Source: CAYNVS01 sp964400725 (GTDB taxonomy: Bacteria > Myxococcota_A > SURF-8 > CAYNVS01). From it: a stretch of DNA of 38,052 nucleotides. Every line of letters starts with the position of its first letter. Positions within the stretch are counted from its first letter, which is position 1. The DNA lies in contig CAYNVS010000032.1 of assembly GCA_964400725.1 (NCBI GenBank), positions 1 to 38,052 on the forward strand, written 5' to 3'. Below, in pieces: positions 7,496-16,189 of the stretch. The position numbers and the translations under genes were made by a program. Below the pieces are notes generated by a model. That model was given only the letters and a program-made list of their open reading frames with translations, did no database searches and was not told the origin of the DNA.

Positions 7496-8458
7496 GCGCT
7501 TTGGTTCTCGGCGCGGGCCAACTCTAAAAAGTTCGCCTCCTTGGGGTACCCCGAACCGCTTAAAGCGCAGTTCGTTTCGTTTTCTCTTCAAAAAAGGAAC
7601 GCCGCGTTCGTCCTTCTTCTCGCGGCGCTGCCGGCCATTGTTTTCGCGCTGGCGCGCCCGCAGTTCGGCGGGAAATCGGTCATGGTCAAGCGCGAAGGAA
7701 CGGACGCCCTCTTCCTGCTGGACGTTTCAAAGAGCATGAGCGCCCGCGACGCTTCGCCCGACAGGCTGACGCGCTCCAAACTTGAAATCGCCCGCTTGAT
7801 GGAAGTTTTAAAAGGCGACCGCGTGGGAATAATAGTTTTCGCCGGCGCGGCGTTCGTGCAATGCCCGCTTACGACCGATTATTCAGCCGCAAAATTGTTT
7901 CTCAAATCCGTCTCCATCGGAGACGTCAACGCGGGCGGCACGGCTCTGGGCAAAGCGTTCGCGGCGGCGTCGAAGGCGTTCGAGGATTCGCGGGAGAACG
8001 GCGGGTCAAAGGTCGCGGTTGTCGTAACCGACGGCGAGGACTTCGATAAAGATACGGAAAAAGAATTCGCCGCTTTAAAGGAACAAGGCGTCAGGGTTTA
8101 CGCGGTCGGCGTCGGGAGCGCGGCGGGCGAGCCGATTCCGTCGGGAGACCGCGGCGGCGGGTATCTCAAGGAAGGCGACAAGACCGTAATGAGCAAGCGC
8201 AACGACGCGCTGCTTGAAAAATTAGCCGAGGAAAGCGGCGGCAAGTATTACAATCTTCAGGAAGGAAGCGACCTGACGGAGCTGGCCGCGGAGCTTTCGC
8301 GCATGAAGAAGGCCGAATTTAAAAGCGAAATGTACACTCAATACGACGAGCGTTTTTACCTTCCGCTGTTAGGCGGCTTTATTTTGCTGGCGGCCGGTTT
8401 CGCGCTCGACGAAAGAAGAGGAGGCCGGCTGGGATTGAAAAAGGGAGACGCGAAATGA
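7355..8458 (+). CDS. BatA/BatB-type von Willebrand factor A membrane protein
   Basis: This 367-residue inner-membrane protein has N-terminal membrane helices, a VWA domain (about residues 115-290) and a C-terminal helix (about 335-352), the layout of BatA/BatB proteins. The metal-ion-dependent adhesion site is intact: DVSKS (D123, S125, S127), T196 in GGTALGK and D226 in VVTDGED. Bat proteins are linked to aerotolerance and envelope stress, and their biochemical role is not settled. ATG 7355 follows an excellent GGAGAAAGGA. A second in-frame ATG at 7436 also has GGAG. The 27 residues between the two starts repeat the signature that follows (MRIGLPWA versus MRFGHPWA), which makes the gene look like a remnant of batA fused to batB. 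It overlaps batC by ATGA. Confidence 0.87.
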   Translation: MRIGLPWALILLGLVPIAAAFATGDRGMRFGHPWAFWLFALVPALAAALWFSARANSKKFASLGYPEPLKAQFVSFSLQKRNAAFVLLLAALPAIVFALARPQFGGKSVMVKREGTDALFLLDVSKSMSARDASPDRLTRSKLEIARLMEVLKGDRVGIIVFAGAAFVQCPLTTDYSAAKLFLKSVSIGDVNAGGTALGKAFAAASKAFEDSRENGGSKVAVVVTDGEDFDKDTEKEFAALKEQGVRVYAVGVGSAAGEPIPSGDRGGGYLKEGDKTVMSKRNDALLEKLAEESGGKYYNLQEGSDLTELAAELSRMKKAEFKSEMYTQYDERFYLPLLGGFILLAAGFALDERRGGRLGLKKGDAK

Positions 8459-9393
8459 AATTCAAATCTCTTTTTGTCTTATTCGCCGCGGCGTTTGCGG
8501 CTTTAGCGGTTTGCGTTGTCTCGTCGGGCGCCGCTTCAGCTTTCGACCCCTTTGAAATCGAAGACCCGGACGTTAAGGAGGGAAACGACCTTTACGCCAA
8601 AGGGCATTACGAGGAAGCCGTTAAGGCGTTCGACAAAGCGTACGACAGGCTTAAAAATAAAGAGCGCGGCGACGACTGGGACAAGCTGCGCCACGCGATT
8701 TTTTTCAACCGAGGAACGGCCTACGCCAAGAGCGGAAACCTCGATAAGGCGAGCGAGGAGCTGCTTAAAGCGACGACTTCGACGGACAAAAAGCTGCGTC
8801 AAGCCGCGTACTACAATCTCGGCAACGTCGCCGTCGGCCAAATTACCAAAGGACAAATAGGCTTCGACGAGGCTCTTAAAAAAGCCGACTCCGCGATAGA
8901 TTTTTACAAGCGCGCCCTGCTGGCCGAACCGTCGGATATGGACGCGAAGTACAATTTGGAAACGGCGCATAAAATAAAAGAGCAAATAGAGAAGCAAAAA
9001 AAAGAGCGTGAAGAGAAAAACAAGGAAAATCAGGAACAAAACAAGGAAAACGACGGACGAGAGCAAAACGAGCAAAATCAGGCCGGCGATAAGGATAAAC
9101 AAGAGCAAAATCAGGAAAAGGATAAGGAAAAAGACCCGAAGCAAGACGGCAAGGATGAGAAGAAAGAGAACAAGCAGGATAAGCCGGGTCAGTCCGAGAA
9201 AGAAAAACAGGAGCAGCAGCAAGGCTCCGACGCGCAGGCGCAGGCTGGACAGGCCAAACCGATAAGCGAGCAGGACGCCGAGCAGCTTTTAGACAGCCTT
9301 CAGGAAAACGAAAAGCCGATGAAGTTTTTCCTTTTTGAGATGCAAAAAGACAAACAAAATGCCGACGGCGGCGGAAATTACAAATCGTGGTGA
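8455..9393 (+). CDS. BatC-like TPR protein
   Basis: The 312-residue protein has a cleavable-looking signal peptide ending about SSGAASA. TPR units follow over residues about 35-165 (EGNDLYAKGHYEEAVKAFDK, FFNRGTAYAKSGNLDKASEE, YKRALLAEPSDMDAKYNLE). Next is an extreme Glu/Lys/Gln/Asn-rich coil (about 175-265). A short conserved tail (QDAEQLLDSLQENEKPMKFF, ending NYKSW) matches the ends of BatC/BatE-type TPR proteins. It is predicted to be periplasmic and to interact with the VWA and BatD proteins. It starts in an ATGA overlap with the VWA gene and its last codons overlap batD, so translation is probably coupled. The Leu-rich frame on the opposite strand is a shadow of the Lys/Glu coil. Confidence 0.82.
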   Translation: MKFKSLFVLFAAAFAALAVCVVSSGAASAFDPFEIEDPDVKEGNDLYAKGHYEEAVKAFDKAYDRLKNKERGDDWDKLRHAIFFNRGTAYAKSGNLDKASEELLKATTSTDKKLRQAAYYNLGNVAVGQITKGQIGFDEALKKADSAIDFYKRALLAEPSDMDAKYNLETAHKIKEQIEKQKKEREEKNKENQEQNKENDGREQNEQNQAGDKDKQEQNQEKDKEKDPKQDGKDEKKENKQDKPGQSEKEKQEQQQGSDAQAQAGQAKPISEQDAEQLLDSLQENEKPMKFFLFEMQKDKQNADGGGNYKSW

Positions 9394-11231
9394 CGGCTAA
9401 AAAGTTATTAAAGACGGCGGTAATCGCGGTCGCGGCGGCGTTTGCGTCGCTTGCGGCGGCGGAGGAATGGGGCGCGCAGACTGCGGCGGATAAGTCGCAG
9501 ATGCTTGACGGAGACGTCCTCATGCTTCAGGTCGTTTTTACCGTCGCGGACGATTCCAAGGTTCAAGGTATGCAGCTTCCCTCGCTCGCCGATTTTCAAA
9601 TTCTTAATAAATCCGAAGGGACGAGCTCGCAGGTTACCTTTGCCAACGGGCGCATGGAGCAAAAGACGCAGAAGCGTATAACGCTGCAGCTGCGTCCCAA
9701 CCGCATCGGCAAACTGACGATTGAGCCCGCGGTTCTGACGGTTAAAGGCGGCAGGGTTTACCGCAGCGCTCCGATTATCGTCGACGTTATGCCTTCAGGC
9801 GTTTCGGGCGGGGCGGCGGACGCTTCCGCCGGCGGCTCGAAAACGAGCTTGGGCGCGGCTTTAACCGGCGTCAACGCTCCGCTTAACGCGGCGGAGAAGA
9901 GAACTCCGGAGCTTTTCGTGAGAGCCGTTGCGAGCAAGAAGTCGGCGTACGTCGGCGAGCAGGTTATCGTCGCGTATTATCTTTTTTCGGCGGTGAGCCT
10001 CAACGACGCCGGCGCGAAAAAGAAGCCGGTTTACATGGACGCATGGGTCGAGCAGATCGACATCGGCAAACAGGCCCCGCGCTTTTTTATGAGCGTTGAC
10101 GGACGCGACTACAGCGTCTTTATGCTTGAAAAGGTCGCTTTATTTCCAAAAAAAGCGGGCAAAATGGAAATCGGCTCTTTCGAAGTCGAAGCGGTCGTCG
10201 GGGGCGGATTTTTCTCTCAAGGAAAACGCTACCTGCGCGTTTCGCAGCCGTTTGCAATCGACGTCAAACCGCTGCCGGAAGCGAACCAGCCTCCCGGCTT
10301 CTCCGCCTCAAACGTCGGCGTTTTCGACGTTTCGCTCGCGGGCGCTCCCGACAAAAAAACGGTGGAGTCGGGCGAAGGATTCACCGTCGCCGTTACCGTT
10401 TCGGGCGAGGGAAACATAAAAGCCTTAAAGCTGCCGGAACCGCTTGAAAACAAGGCCTTCAAGTTTTATCCTCCGACGGTAAGCGAGCAGTCGACGTTTA
10501 GAGCCGAAAAAATCGCGGGCTCGAAAAAAGCCGAAATCCTCGCGGTTCCAACGTCCGACGGAGCTCAAAAACTCCAGTTCGCGCCGTTCGTTTTTTTTGA
10601 CCCGGAAAAAGGCGCCTATCAAACCAAGGAAATTCCGGCGATAGAACTGTTCGTCGCGCCGGGCAAAGCGCAGAGCAAAACAAAATCATCCGCAGCGGAA
10701 AGCGACGAATCGCAGCTTAAAAGCGGCTCGGAAAAATACCGGCCGTTCCGATTTTCGCCTTCGCTTAAACGCTCGCAGCCGCCTATGGTAAGGCGGCCCG
10801 AGATTAAATTTTTGCTAATCGGGCCGTTCGCCGCGGCTCTGACCGTTTACGGGCTCGTCGGTTCGCTCGCTCTAGTCCGCGCCGCGCGCAGGGCTAAGGC
10901 CGAAAAGAATAAAAACAAAATAAGGCGCTCGCTCGAAGCCGCGTCGGCGGCCATAGAGGCTGACGACGTAAAAACCGCCCTTGCGGAAATAAGCGCGGCT
11001 TTGGCGGCGGCCGCGGAAATAGCGTCGGGAAAGCCGTTTGCGGGCTTAAAAACGGAATCGGTAAAATCATGCGTCGCCGCGTTTTTAAAAGACGACGGCG
11101 CGGGAGAAAAATTTGCGGAACTTTTATCGGGGACGGAAACGATGCGTTTCGCTCCGCTGCCGCCTTCGGCGGAAACGGCCGCCAAGATGCTTGAAGAAGC
11201 CGGGGCGCTGACAAGGAGAATTTCGCAATGA
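9387..11231 (+). CDS. BatD-like (oxygen tolerance) membrane protein
   Basis: The 614-residue protein begins at GTG 9387, or GTG 9390, which would form a GTGA overlap with batC. A signal peptide ends about SLAAA. A long beta-rich periplasmic region matches the BatD pattern: DGDVLMLQVVF near the start, QKRITLQLRPNRIGKLTIEP, FVRAVASKKSAYVGEQVIVAYYL, FTVAVTVSGEGNIKALKLPE. A membrane helix lies near residues 473-497 (LIGPFAAALTVYGLVGSLAL), followed by a cytoplasmic helical tail rich in Ala/Lys. Order and topology fit the Bat operon. It overlaps batE by ATGA, which suggests tight translational coupling. Molecular function is unproven for the family. Confidence 0.87.
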   Translation: MVTAKKLLKTAVIAVAAAFASLAAAEEWGAQTAADKSQMLDGDVLMLQVVFTVADDSKVQGMQLPSLADFQILNKSEGTSSQVTFANGRMEQKTQKRITLQLRPNRIGKLTIEPAVLTVKGGRVYRSAPIIVDVMPSGVSGGAADASAGGSKTSLGAALTGVNAPLNAAEKRTPELFVRAVASKKSAYVGEQVIVAYYLFSAVSLNDAGAKKKPVYMDAWVEQIDIGKQAPRFFMSVDGRDYSVFMLEKVALFPKKAGKMEIGSFEVEAVVGGGFFSQGKRYLRVSQPFAIDVKPLPEANQPPGFSASNVGVFDVSLAGAPDKKTVESGEGFTVAVTVSGEGNIKALKLPEPLENKAFKFYPPTVSEQSTFRAEKIAGSKKAEILAVPTSDGAQKLQFAPFVFFDPEKGAYQTKEIPAIELFVAPGKAQSKTKSSAAESDESQLKSGSEKYRPFRFSPSLKRSQPPMVRRPEIKFLLIGPFAAALTVYGLVGSLALVRAARRAKAEKNKNKIRRSLEAASAAIEADDVKTALAEISAALAAAAEIASGKPFAGLKTESVKSCVAAFLKDDGAGEKFAELLSGTETMRFAPLPPSAETAAKMLEEAGALTRRISQ

Positions 11232-12061
11232 AGCGCGCGATAATCATATTCGCAGTCGTCTTGCAGCTTGTCTGCGCGGCGTTCCTTGCGCATGGCTTGG
11301 CCGCCGAAGAGGATTTCGACCGTCAGGCCGCCGCGGAAAAAGCGAAAAAGAAGCTCGCGGACGGAGAGCATTTAAAGGCCGCGGAAATATACAAACAGCT
11401 GTGGGACAACGGAGCTAAAAGCTCGGACGTAGCCTACAACGCGGGAACGGCTTACGCCAAAGCGGGAAAGATTGGAATGGCCGTCTTGTTTTTAGAGCGG
11501 GCGAAAATTCTTTCTCCCGGCGACGAAGACGCGAAAGCCAATTTGGCGATAGTCGCAAAAAAAATAAAAAGGCAGAACTCGGACGCCGCCGCCGAATCCG
11601 GCGATAAAACGGTCAAATCCGCAAAGGCCGAGGACGACGACGCGGGACTCACCTTGCAAAGCGCGCTGGACGTTCTTTCTTCGGACGCGTGGGCGGCCCT
11701 GTTTATCGCCTGCATGTGGGGAGCGTCGCTTCTGTCTATAACGCTTCTTTTTACCCGGACGCCGCGAAACAAAAAGCGCGCTTCGTCGGCGCTCGTCGCG
11801 GCGGCGGTTCTTACCGTCGTTTTCGGGTCGCTGTTTTACCTTAAAGCCAAGGACGACGTTTTGACCGACTGGGGCGTGGTGATTGCGAGCTGCGAAGCTA
11901 AGGAGGGGCCGCACGAAAACTTCCCAGCGTCGTTCAAGGCGAGCGAAGGGATGAAGGCCGCCCTGTCCGAAGAGATGGAAGGATGGCGGAAAATAACTTC
12001 CCCGAACGGTTTGACGGGATACGTCAAGTCCGGCGACGTCGAGAAAATAGCGTCGTTCTAA
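11228..12061 (+). CDS. BatE-like protein with TPR and SH3-like domain
   Basis: The 277-residue product has an N-terminal signal sequence ending near LAHGLAAEE and two TPR-like units (residues about 40-105, DVAYNAGTAYAKAGKIGMAV). A charged linker is followed by two membrane helices (about 158-175 and 185-203). The C-terminus has a bacterial SH3-like segment with GWRKITSPNGLTGYVKSGDV. TPR, two helices and SH3 in this order is the standard BatE layout. It is the last gene of the operon. The stop at 12061 lies six bases from the stop of convergent xseA, leaving no room for a separate terminator. Confidence 0.87.
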   Translation: MKRAIIIFAVVLQLVCAAFLAHGLAAEEDFDRQAAAEKAKKKLADGEHLKAAEIYKQLWDNGAKSSDVAYNAGTAYAKAGKIGMAVLFLERAKILSPGDEDAKANLAIVAKKIKRQNSDAAAESGDKTVKSAKAEDDDAGLTLQSALDVLSSDAWAALFIACMWGASLLSITLLFTRTPRNKKRASSALVAAAVLTVVFGSLFYLKAKDDVLTDWGVVIASCEAKEGPHENFPASFKASEGMKAALSEEMEGWRKITSPNGLTGYVKSGDVEKIASF

Positions 12062-12067
12062 CCGCCG

Positions 12068-13441
12068 CTACGGCTCAATCTTTTTAATTTCCGCTTCCGC
12101 GCGCCCTTTGGCGAATAAAATAACCGCCTTTTGACCGGGCGAAAGGCGCGTCGCGTCGCGCGCGGCCTCGCCGTTTTCGTCAAATACGACGGCGTATCCG
12201 CGGCTTAAAACCGCCGACGGGTCCAGCGCGCCCAGCTTTGCCTTCATCTCTCCAAGCGCGTTTTTCTTTTCCGACAAAATTTTGGCGGCGTTTGTTTCGA
12301 GCGCGCGCCTCGCGTTCGCTAAAGCGTTGGAACGGCTTGAAAGCTCGCGCTGAGGGCTTTTGCGCAAAAAGGCCGACTGCGCCGCGTCGAGTTTTGCTCG
12401 TCTTTTTTGAAGAGCCTGAAAAATCATTGCGCGCAGAACGTTCTGCTTGACGTCCAGCGAAAGATAAGTTTGACGCAGACGGCGCGGAAATGCGTCCAAT
12501 TCCCGCTTGGCCGACGAAAGAGCGTAGCGGCGGCTCTGCGTTCCGGCTGTTACCGCCCGCGCAAGAGCGTCTTTATAGCGGTCGAAGGCCGCCGTAATTT
12601 GCGGCATGGCAGGAACCGTCATTTCTCCGGCGTGGCTGGGCGTGGCGGCGCGGACGTCCGCGACGAAATCGAGAATGGTGAAATCGACGTCGTGGCCTAT
12701 CGCCGAAACGACCGGTTTTTCGCAGGCGTAAACACGCCTTGCAAGCCGCTCGTCGTTGAAGCAGGCCAAGTCTTCCGCGCTTCCACCGCCGCGCGCGACT
12801 ATAATCAAATCGACGTCGTCTCTTTTTTCAAGCCTGTTTATCGCGGCGATAATTTTAGGCGGGGCGTCCGCGCCCTGAACCGGCGCTGGGGATATTAAGA
12901 TTTTTACCGGCGGAAAACGGCCGTGAATGACTTTAATCAAATCGTGAACGACCGCGCCTTCTGGAGAGGTTACGACGCCGATTACGTTAGGCAAGGCGGG
13001 GAGCGGCCGCTTGCGCTCCTCGTCGAAGAGTCCTTCTTCCGACAGCTTTTTTTTAAGACGCTCGAACTGTTCGCGCAGCTCGCCCTCGCCTACGAACTCG
13101 AAATACTCGGCCGCAAAGCGGAACGCGCCGGTTTGAACGTGCACGCCCAGCGACCCTCTGACCCGCGCGAGCTCGCCGTCGCGCGGAAGCCTGCTCTGAC
13201 GGCGGACGTCGTTGCGGAACATAACGCACGGCATACGCGACGTCTTGTCCTTCAGGCTGAAATAAAAATGACCGGAGCGGTCGTAAAGCTTTCCTTCCGC
13301 TATTTCTCCTTCTACGAGGACGCTTAAAAAGCGGGCCGCGAGAGCGGCGTCCGCCTTTGAGACGATTTCCGAGACCGAAAAAATTTTCGGACCGAAATCG
13401 AACGGGAGATCGGGGAGTTTTCCGCTTGGTTTGTCGGGCAT
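12068..13441 (-). CDS. xseA: Exodeoxyribonuclease VII large subunit
   Basis: XseA is the catalytic large subunit of exonuclease VII, which degrades single-stranded DNA from both ends and needs multiple small subunits (XseB). The 457-residue length is normal. An N-terminal OB-fold (about residues 18-112) carries FYFSLKDKTSRMPCVMFRND. The catalytic domain (about 130-440) carries NVIGVVTSPEGAVVHD, IIVARGGGSAEDLACFNDE and SAIGHDVDFTILDFVADVRA. A coiled-coil region and SRGYAVVFDENG lie near the C-terminus. It begins 20 bp downstream of the large lipoprotein gene on the same strand and is probably cotranscribed with it. xseB is not in the window. Confidence 0.95.
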   Translation of the reverse strand: MPDKPSGKLPDLPFDFGPKIFSVSEIVSKADAALAARFLSVLVEGEIAEGKLYDRSGHFYFSLKDKTSRMPCVMFRNDVRRQSRLPRDGELARVRGSLGVHVQTGAFRFAAEYFEFVGEGELREQFERLKKKLSEEGLFDEERKRPLPALPNVIGVVTSPEGAVVHDLIKVIHGRFPPVKILISPAPVQGADAPPKIIAAINRLEKRDDVDLIIVARGGGSAEDLACFNDERLARRVYACEKPVVSAIGHDVDFTILDFVADVRAATPSHAGEMTVPAMPQITAAFDRYKDALARAVTAGTQSRRYALSSAKRELDAFPRRLRQTYLSLDVKQNVLRAMIFQALQKRRAKLDAAQSAFLRKSPQRELSSRSNALANARRALETNAAKILSEKKNALGEMKAKLGALDPSAVLSRGYAVVFDENGEAARDATRLSPGQKAVILFAKGRAEAEIKKIEP

Positions 13442-13461
13442 TTACGCGCCCTTTGCGCTTT

Positions 13462-15912
13462 TTATTCGCCGTCCGCTTTTATGAAGCCGTAATAGCGCGC
13501 CATCCAGTAGGGCGCCAGAACGTCGGCTCCGTCCATTTCAATTACGCCGCCCATTCCGCCGTCAACCATATATTGGTTGGTGTTCCATCTGTCGCAGCGG
13601 CGCTCGTCGTACGGTATTATTTTGCCGTCCGAGCGTATTCGGCCGTTCTGGTCGTACGGTTTGTGGCACGCAATCAGGTCTTTGCGGTGGCTGTTATGCT
13701 GGTTCCATCTAATCATGTCCACGGGCGCGAGCTTGAGCCAGCGTACGGCGTAATCTATGCGGGCGTTTTCTCCTCCGCTCATCGCGTTGACCAAATCCCA
13801 CCACGCGCCTTGCTGCACGCTTATTTTTTTGTAATCGAGCCCCCACCCCTTTACCCAGCGCTCGCGCAGCGCCGGATCGTGTTCGTAGCGAAGCAGCACG
13901 AACCAGCTCTCCGTACTCATTTCGTCGTGGTCGCCGCTCTGCTGGTTGCCGACGTACAGCGACTCGCGCTCGGCGTTGTCGGCGTAGCCGTATTCGTTTA
14001 TAAGCGTCCATTTCGCGTCGAGAAACTTTTGGTCTTTCGTCAAATAATACGCAAGCGTCAAACCGGCTAAAATCTCCGCGCTGCGCAGGCCGCCGTCTCC
14101 GTATTTTCCTTCAATCTCTTCGTTCACGTAATACGGGTCAAACTGGCCGTAAGTGGTAACCTTGTTCGTTATCGGGTCGATAAGCTGCCAGCCGTTCTTG
14201 ATGATTCCGCTGAAAATGTTGGCGATGTGTTTTTTAATCCGCTCTTTCATCGCGTCGTCCGCGCACAAATCGTAAAGATGCCCCATCATAAACGCGTGAG
14301 CGATTACTTCGTCGTTGCTGGTGTCGCGCTTGACCCACCATTTGCCGTCGGGCGAAGAATACCAATGGCCGTCGTCGGGGTCGTCGCAGTCGTCGAGGTT
14401 GCACCCCTCTTTCTTAATAACCGCGCGCGCCAGGAAATAATCGGTTCCGGTAAGGTCGTGCAGACGCAGCATCGCTTCAAGCGATTTGTCGACGTTGGCC
14501 TTCGCGTCGTCCGCTTTGGTAACCGTATAACGGAAACACTCTCCCAAAAGCCAATACGACGTCCACGAGCCGTCGTTGTCCGAGTCCCACGGCACGTTTG
14601 TGGAAAGGTCGCCGCGCTTCAGCAGGCGCGAGTCCGCCACCGCTCCGTCGCGGTCGTGGCGCAGCTTTATGCGGTCAACGAACAGCTTGAGCTTTTGCTC
14701 CAGCGTTTCAAGTTTCGTCGTTACGGTAGAAAGTCCGCCTTTGGTGGCGAAGTAAATCGGGCTCGCCGATTTCGTTTCGTCCGTCGCTATTCCCGTTACG
14801 AACTCGTTTACGACCCAGCGCTCGGCGTTGTAAACGCGCCATTCTAATCCCATGTCGCGGTTCATAATACGGTAGGCTCCGCCGTTTGTCCCGACTATAA
14901 ATCCGCCGTCCCACGCTTTGACCGCGGCGTTCGGGCCGTCAAGAGGAACGCTTGTCGCGGCGAACATATCGCTTGGAACTTCGACGAGCGAAAAGACTCC
15001 GGCGCTAAATTGAACGTTGAAAGCCTGCAAGCCCGTTTTGCCGACCGCGAGTAAATCGGCCTTAACCGGCAGTTCCACGCCGCTCAGCAGCGCGACCGCG
15101 GCTCCGGCCTTGTAAGTTCCGTCGGCGTCGAGCGAGGCCAGCGGAGCGCCGAGTTTATCGCCCGCAAGAGCCTCGTAAAGATTTAGGAAACCGTCTCCGC
15201 CAAGCGCCAACAGCTCGGAATTCGCCCGACCGACCGCAAGAGAGAACTCGACGGCGGCGGTTGCGATCTTGCCGTCCGCAATGTCCCATTTTACCGCTCC
15301 GTCTGTCGCCAGCGCGCCCGCGCCCTTATCGGTGAAAACGTAAATATTTTTCTTTTGCGCCGATATGCCCGTGATTTTCGCGCCGTTGGGAGCTTCCACG
15401 ACTTTAATTTGTTTGTCGCCGTAAACTAAGTAAACGCGGGTTTCGTTCGCCATAACAATCGCTTCATTTGCCGCGGCGCCCGCGATTAAATCCGGGTGCG
15501 TTTCGTCGATGGCGATCGTATCGAAGCCGCCTTCTTTTTTGTGAACGATTACGCCGCGCTTGTTAATCTGAGTCGGAACGTCGAAGCCGTCAAAACCGGC
15601 GGGCGGCAAAATTACCGCCACGAGCGCGCCGATTTCCGTCTCGACCTGCGTCGGATTCGAGTTGTATTCCTGCAAGTACGGCTTATCAATGTAAGGATTC
15701 GGCCATTTGGGCGGCATGTAAGGAACCGCAAGCATGCCGTCGTTCTCTTCCGCCTCGGCCTCGTCCGCCGCTTCGCTTTCCTGCAAGGTTTCGTTCTCGG
15801 CCTGATTATCCTCGTCCGAGCCGCCGCCGCTTCCGCTTCCGCCGCAGCCGATAAAGACCGCCGCCGCGTGCGCCGCAAATAAAACGATTAGAATTTTCGT
15901 CGTTTCTCGCAT
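13462..15912 (-). CDS. Large Asp/Glu-linker lipoprotein with propeller-like and helical-toroid-like regions
   Basis: The 816-residue protein starts with a lipoprotein signal (lipobox FIGC, Cys at about residue 23), then GGSGSGGGS and an acidic linker (about 32-58). Residues about 90-400 contain repeated short beta-type units (GAKITGISAQKKNIYVFTDK, GRANSELLALGGDGFLNLYE), suggesting a beta-propeller. The second half (about 420-816) is helical with many Trp/Tyr and paired acidic residues (WYSSPDGKWWVKRD, DGGLRSAEILAGLTLAYYLT, GDHDEMSTESWFVLLRYE), resembling alpha/alpha-toroid glycan-active enzymes. I cannot assign a named family. The ATG at 15912 has GGAG six bases upstream. It is predicted to sit on the cell surface or outer membrane. 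Activity on a glycan is a guess from the fold. Downstream is xseA. Confidence 0.7.
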   Translation of the reverse strand: MRETTKILIVLFAAHAAAVFIGCGGSGSGGGSDEDNQAENETLQESEAADEAEAEENDGMLAVPYMPPKWPNPYIDKPYLQEYNSNPTQVETEIGALVAVILPPAGFDGFDVPTQINKRGVIVHKKEGGFDTIAIDETHPDLIAGAAANEAIVMANETRVYLVYGDKQIKVVEAPNGAKITGISAQKKNIYVFTDKGAGALATDGAVKWDIADGKIATAAVEFSLAVGRANSELLALGGDGFLNLYEALAGDKLGAPLASLDADGTYKAGAAVALLSGVELPVKADLLAVGKTGLQAFNVQFSAGVFSLVEVPSDMFAATSVPLDGPNAAVKAWDGGFIVGTNGGAYRIMNRDMGLEWRVYNAERWVVNEFVTGIATDETKSASPIYFATKGGLSTVTTKLETLEQKLKLFVDRIKLRHDRDGAVADSRLLKRGDLSTNVPWDSDNDGSWTSYWLLGECFRYTVTKADDAKANVDKSLEAMLRLHDLTGTDYFLARAVIKKEGCNLDDCDDPDDGHWYSSPDGKWWVKRDTSNDEVIAHAFMMGHLYDLCADDAMKERIKKHIANIFSGIIKNGWQLIDPITNKVTTYGQFDPYYVNEEIEGKYGDGGLRSAEILAGLTLAYYLTKDQKFLDAKWTLINEYGYADNAERESLYVGNQQSGDHDEMSTESWFVLLRYEHDPALRERWVKGWGLDYKKISVQQGAWWDLVNAMSGGENARIDYAVRWLKLAPVDMIRWNQHNSHRKDLIACHKPYDQNGRIRSDGKIIPYDERRCDRWNTNQYMVDGGMGGVIEMDGADVLAPYWMARYYGFIKADGE

Positions 15913-16067
15913 TTAATTCTCCTTTTAACGTCAAAACGCAAAACCGTTTCGTCTTGCGATTATAAAGGAGCTCCCCGCAAGTTACAAAATTATAATTTTA
16001 CGAATTGCGGCGGTCTTGCTAAAATCGGGGAAGTTTCAAACTCGCATGAGTTTCCTATGAGTCGCGG

Positions 16068-16089
16068 GCAGGCGGCGCGCGCCGCTTGC
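16068..16089. promoter_or_regulatory. GC-rich perfect hairpin in the thiC upstream region
   Basis: A 14-base perfect palindrome GCGGCGCGCGCCGC (16072-16085) extends to an 11-bp stem with one G-T pair (16068-16089). A second small hairpin AAACTC/GAGTTT lies just upstream (about 16037-16052). The following sequence is only weakly T-rich, so it may be a terminator for transcription entering thiC, or a control element. I find no THI-box (TPP riboswitch) signature in the 15913-16189 interval. Confidence 0.5.
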
Positions 16090-16189
16090 TCTTTACTTTT
16101 AAAAATTAGGGGAGTATGTTTTTTATTTGGCCGGCTTATTGAAACCGCAGTCAATAGTATTTGTATTATCAGAACGAAAGGCTTGCAAC

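Noticed and set aside
6839..7591. 250-codon minus-strand frame rich in Arg and Lys
   Set aside because: It lies antisense to the PEPCK-like and VWA genes, with composition typical of shadow frames.
8536..9222. 228-codon minus-strand frame that looks like a membrane protein
   Set aside because: The Leu/Phe/Val runs are the complement of the Lys/Glu/Gln-rich coil of the BatC-like gene.
15913..16189. TPP riboswitch before thiC
   Set aside because: The conserved CTGAGA and GAACCTGAT-type elements were not found by eye.
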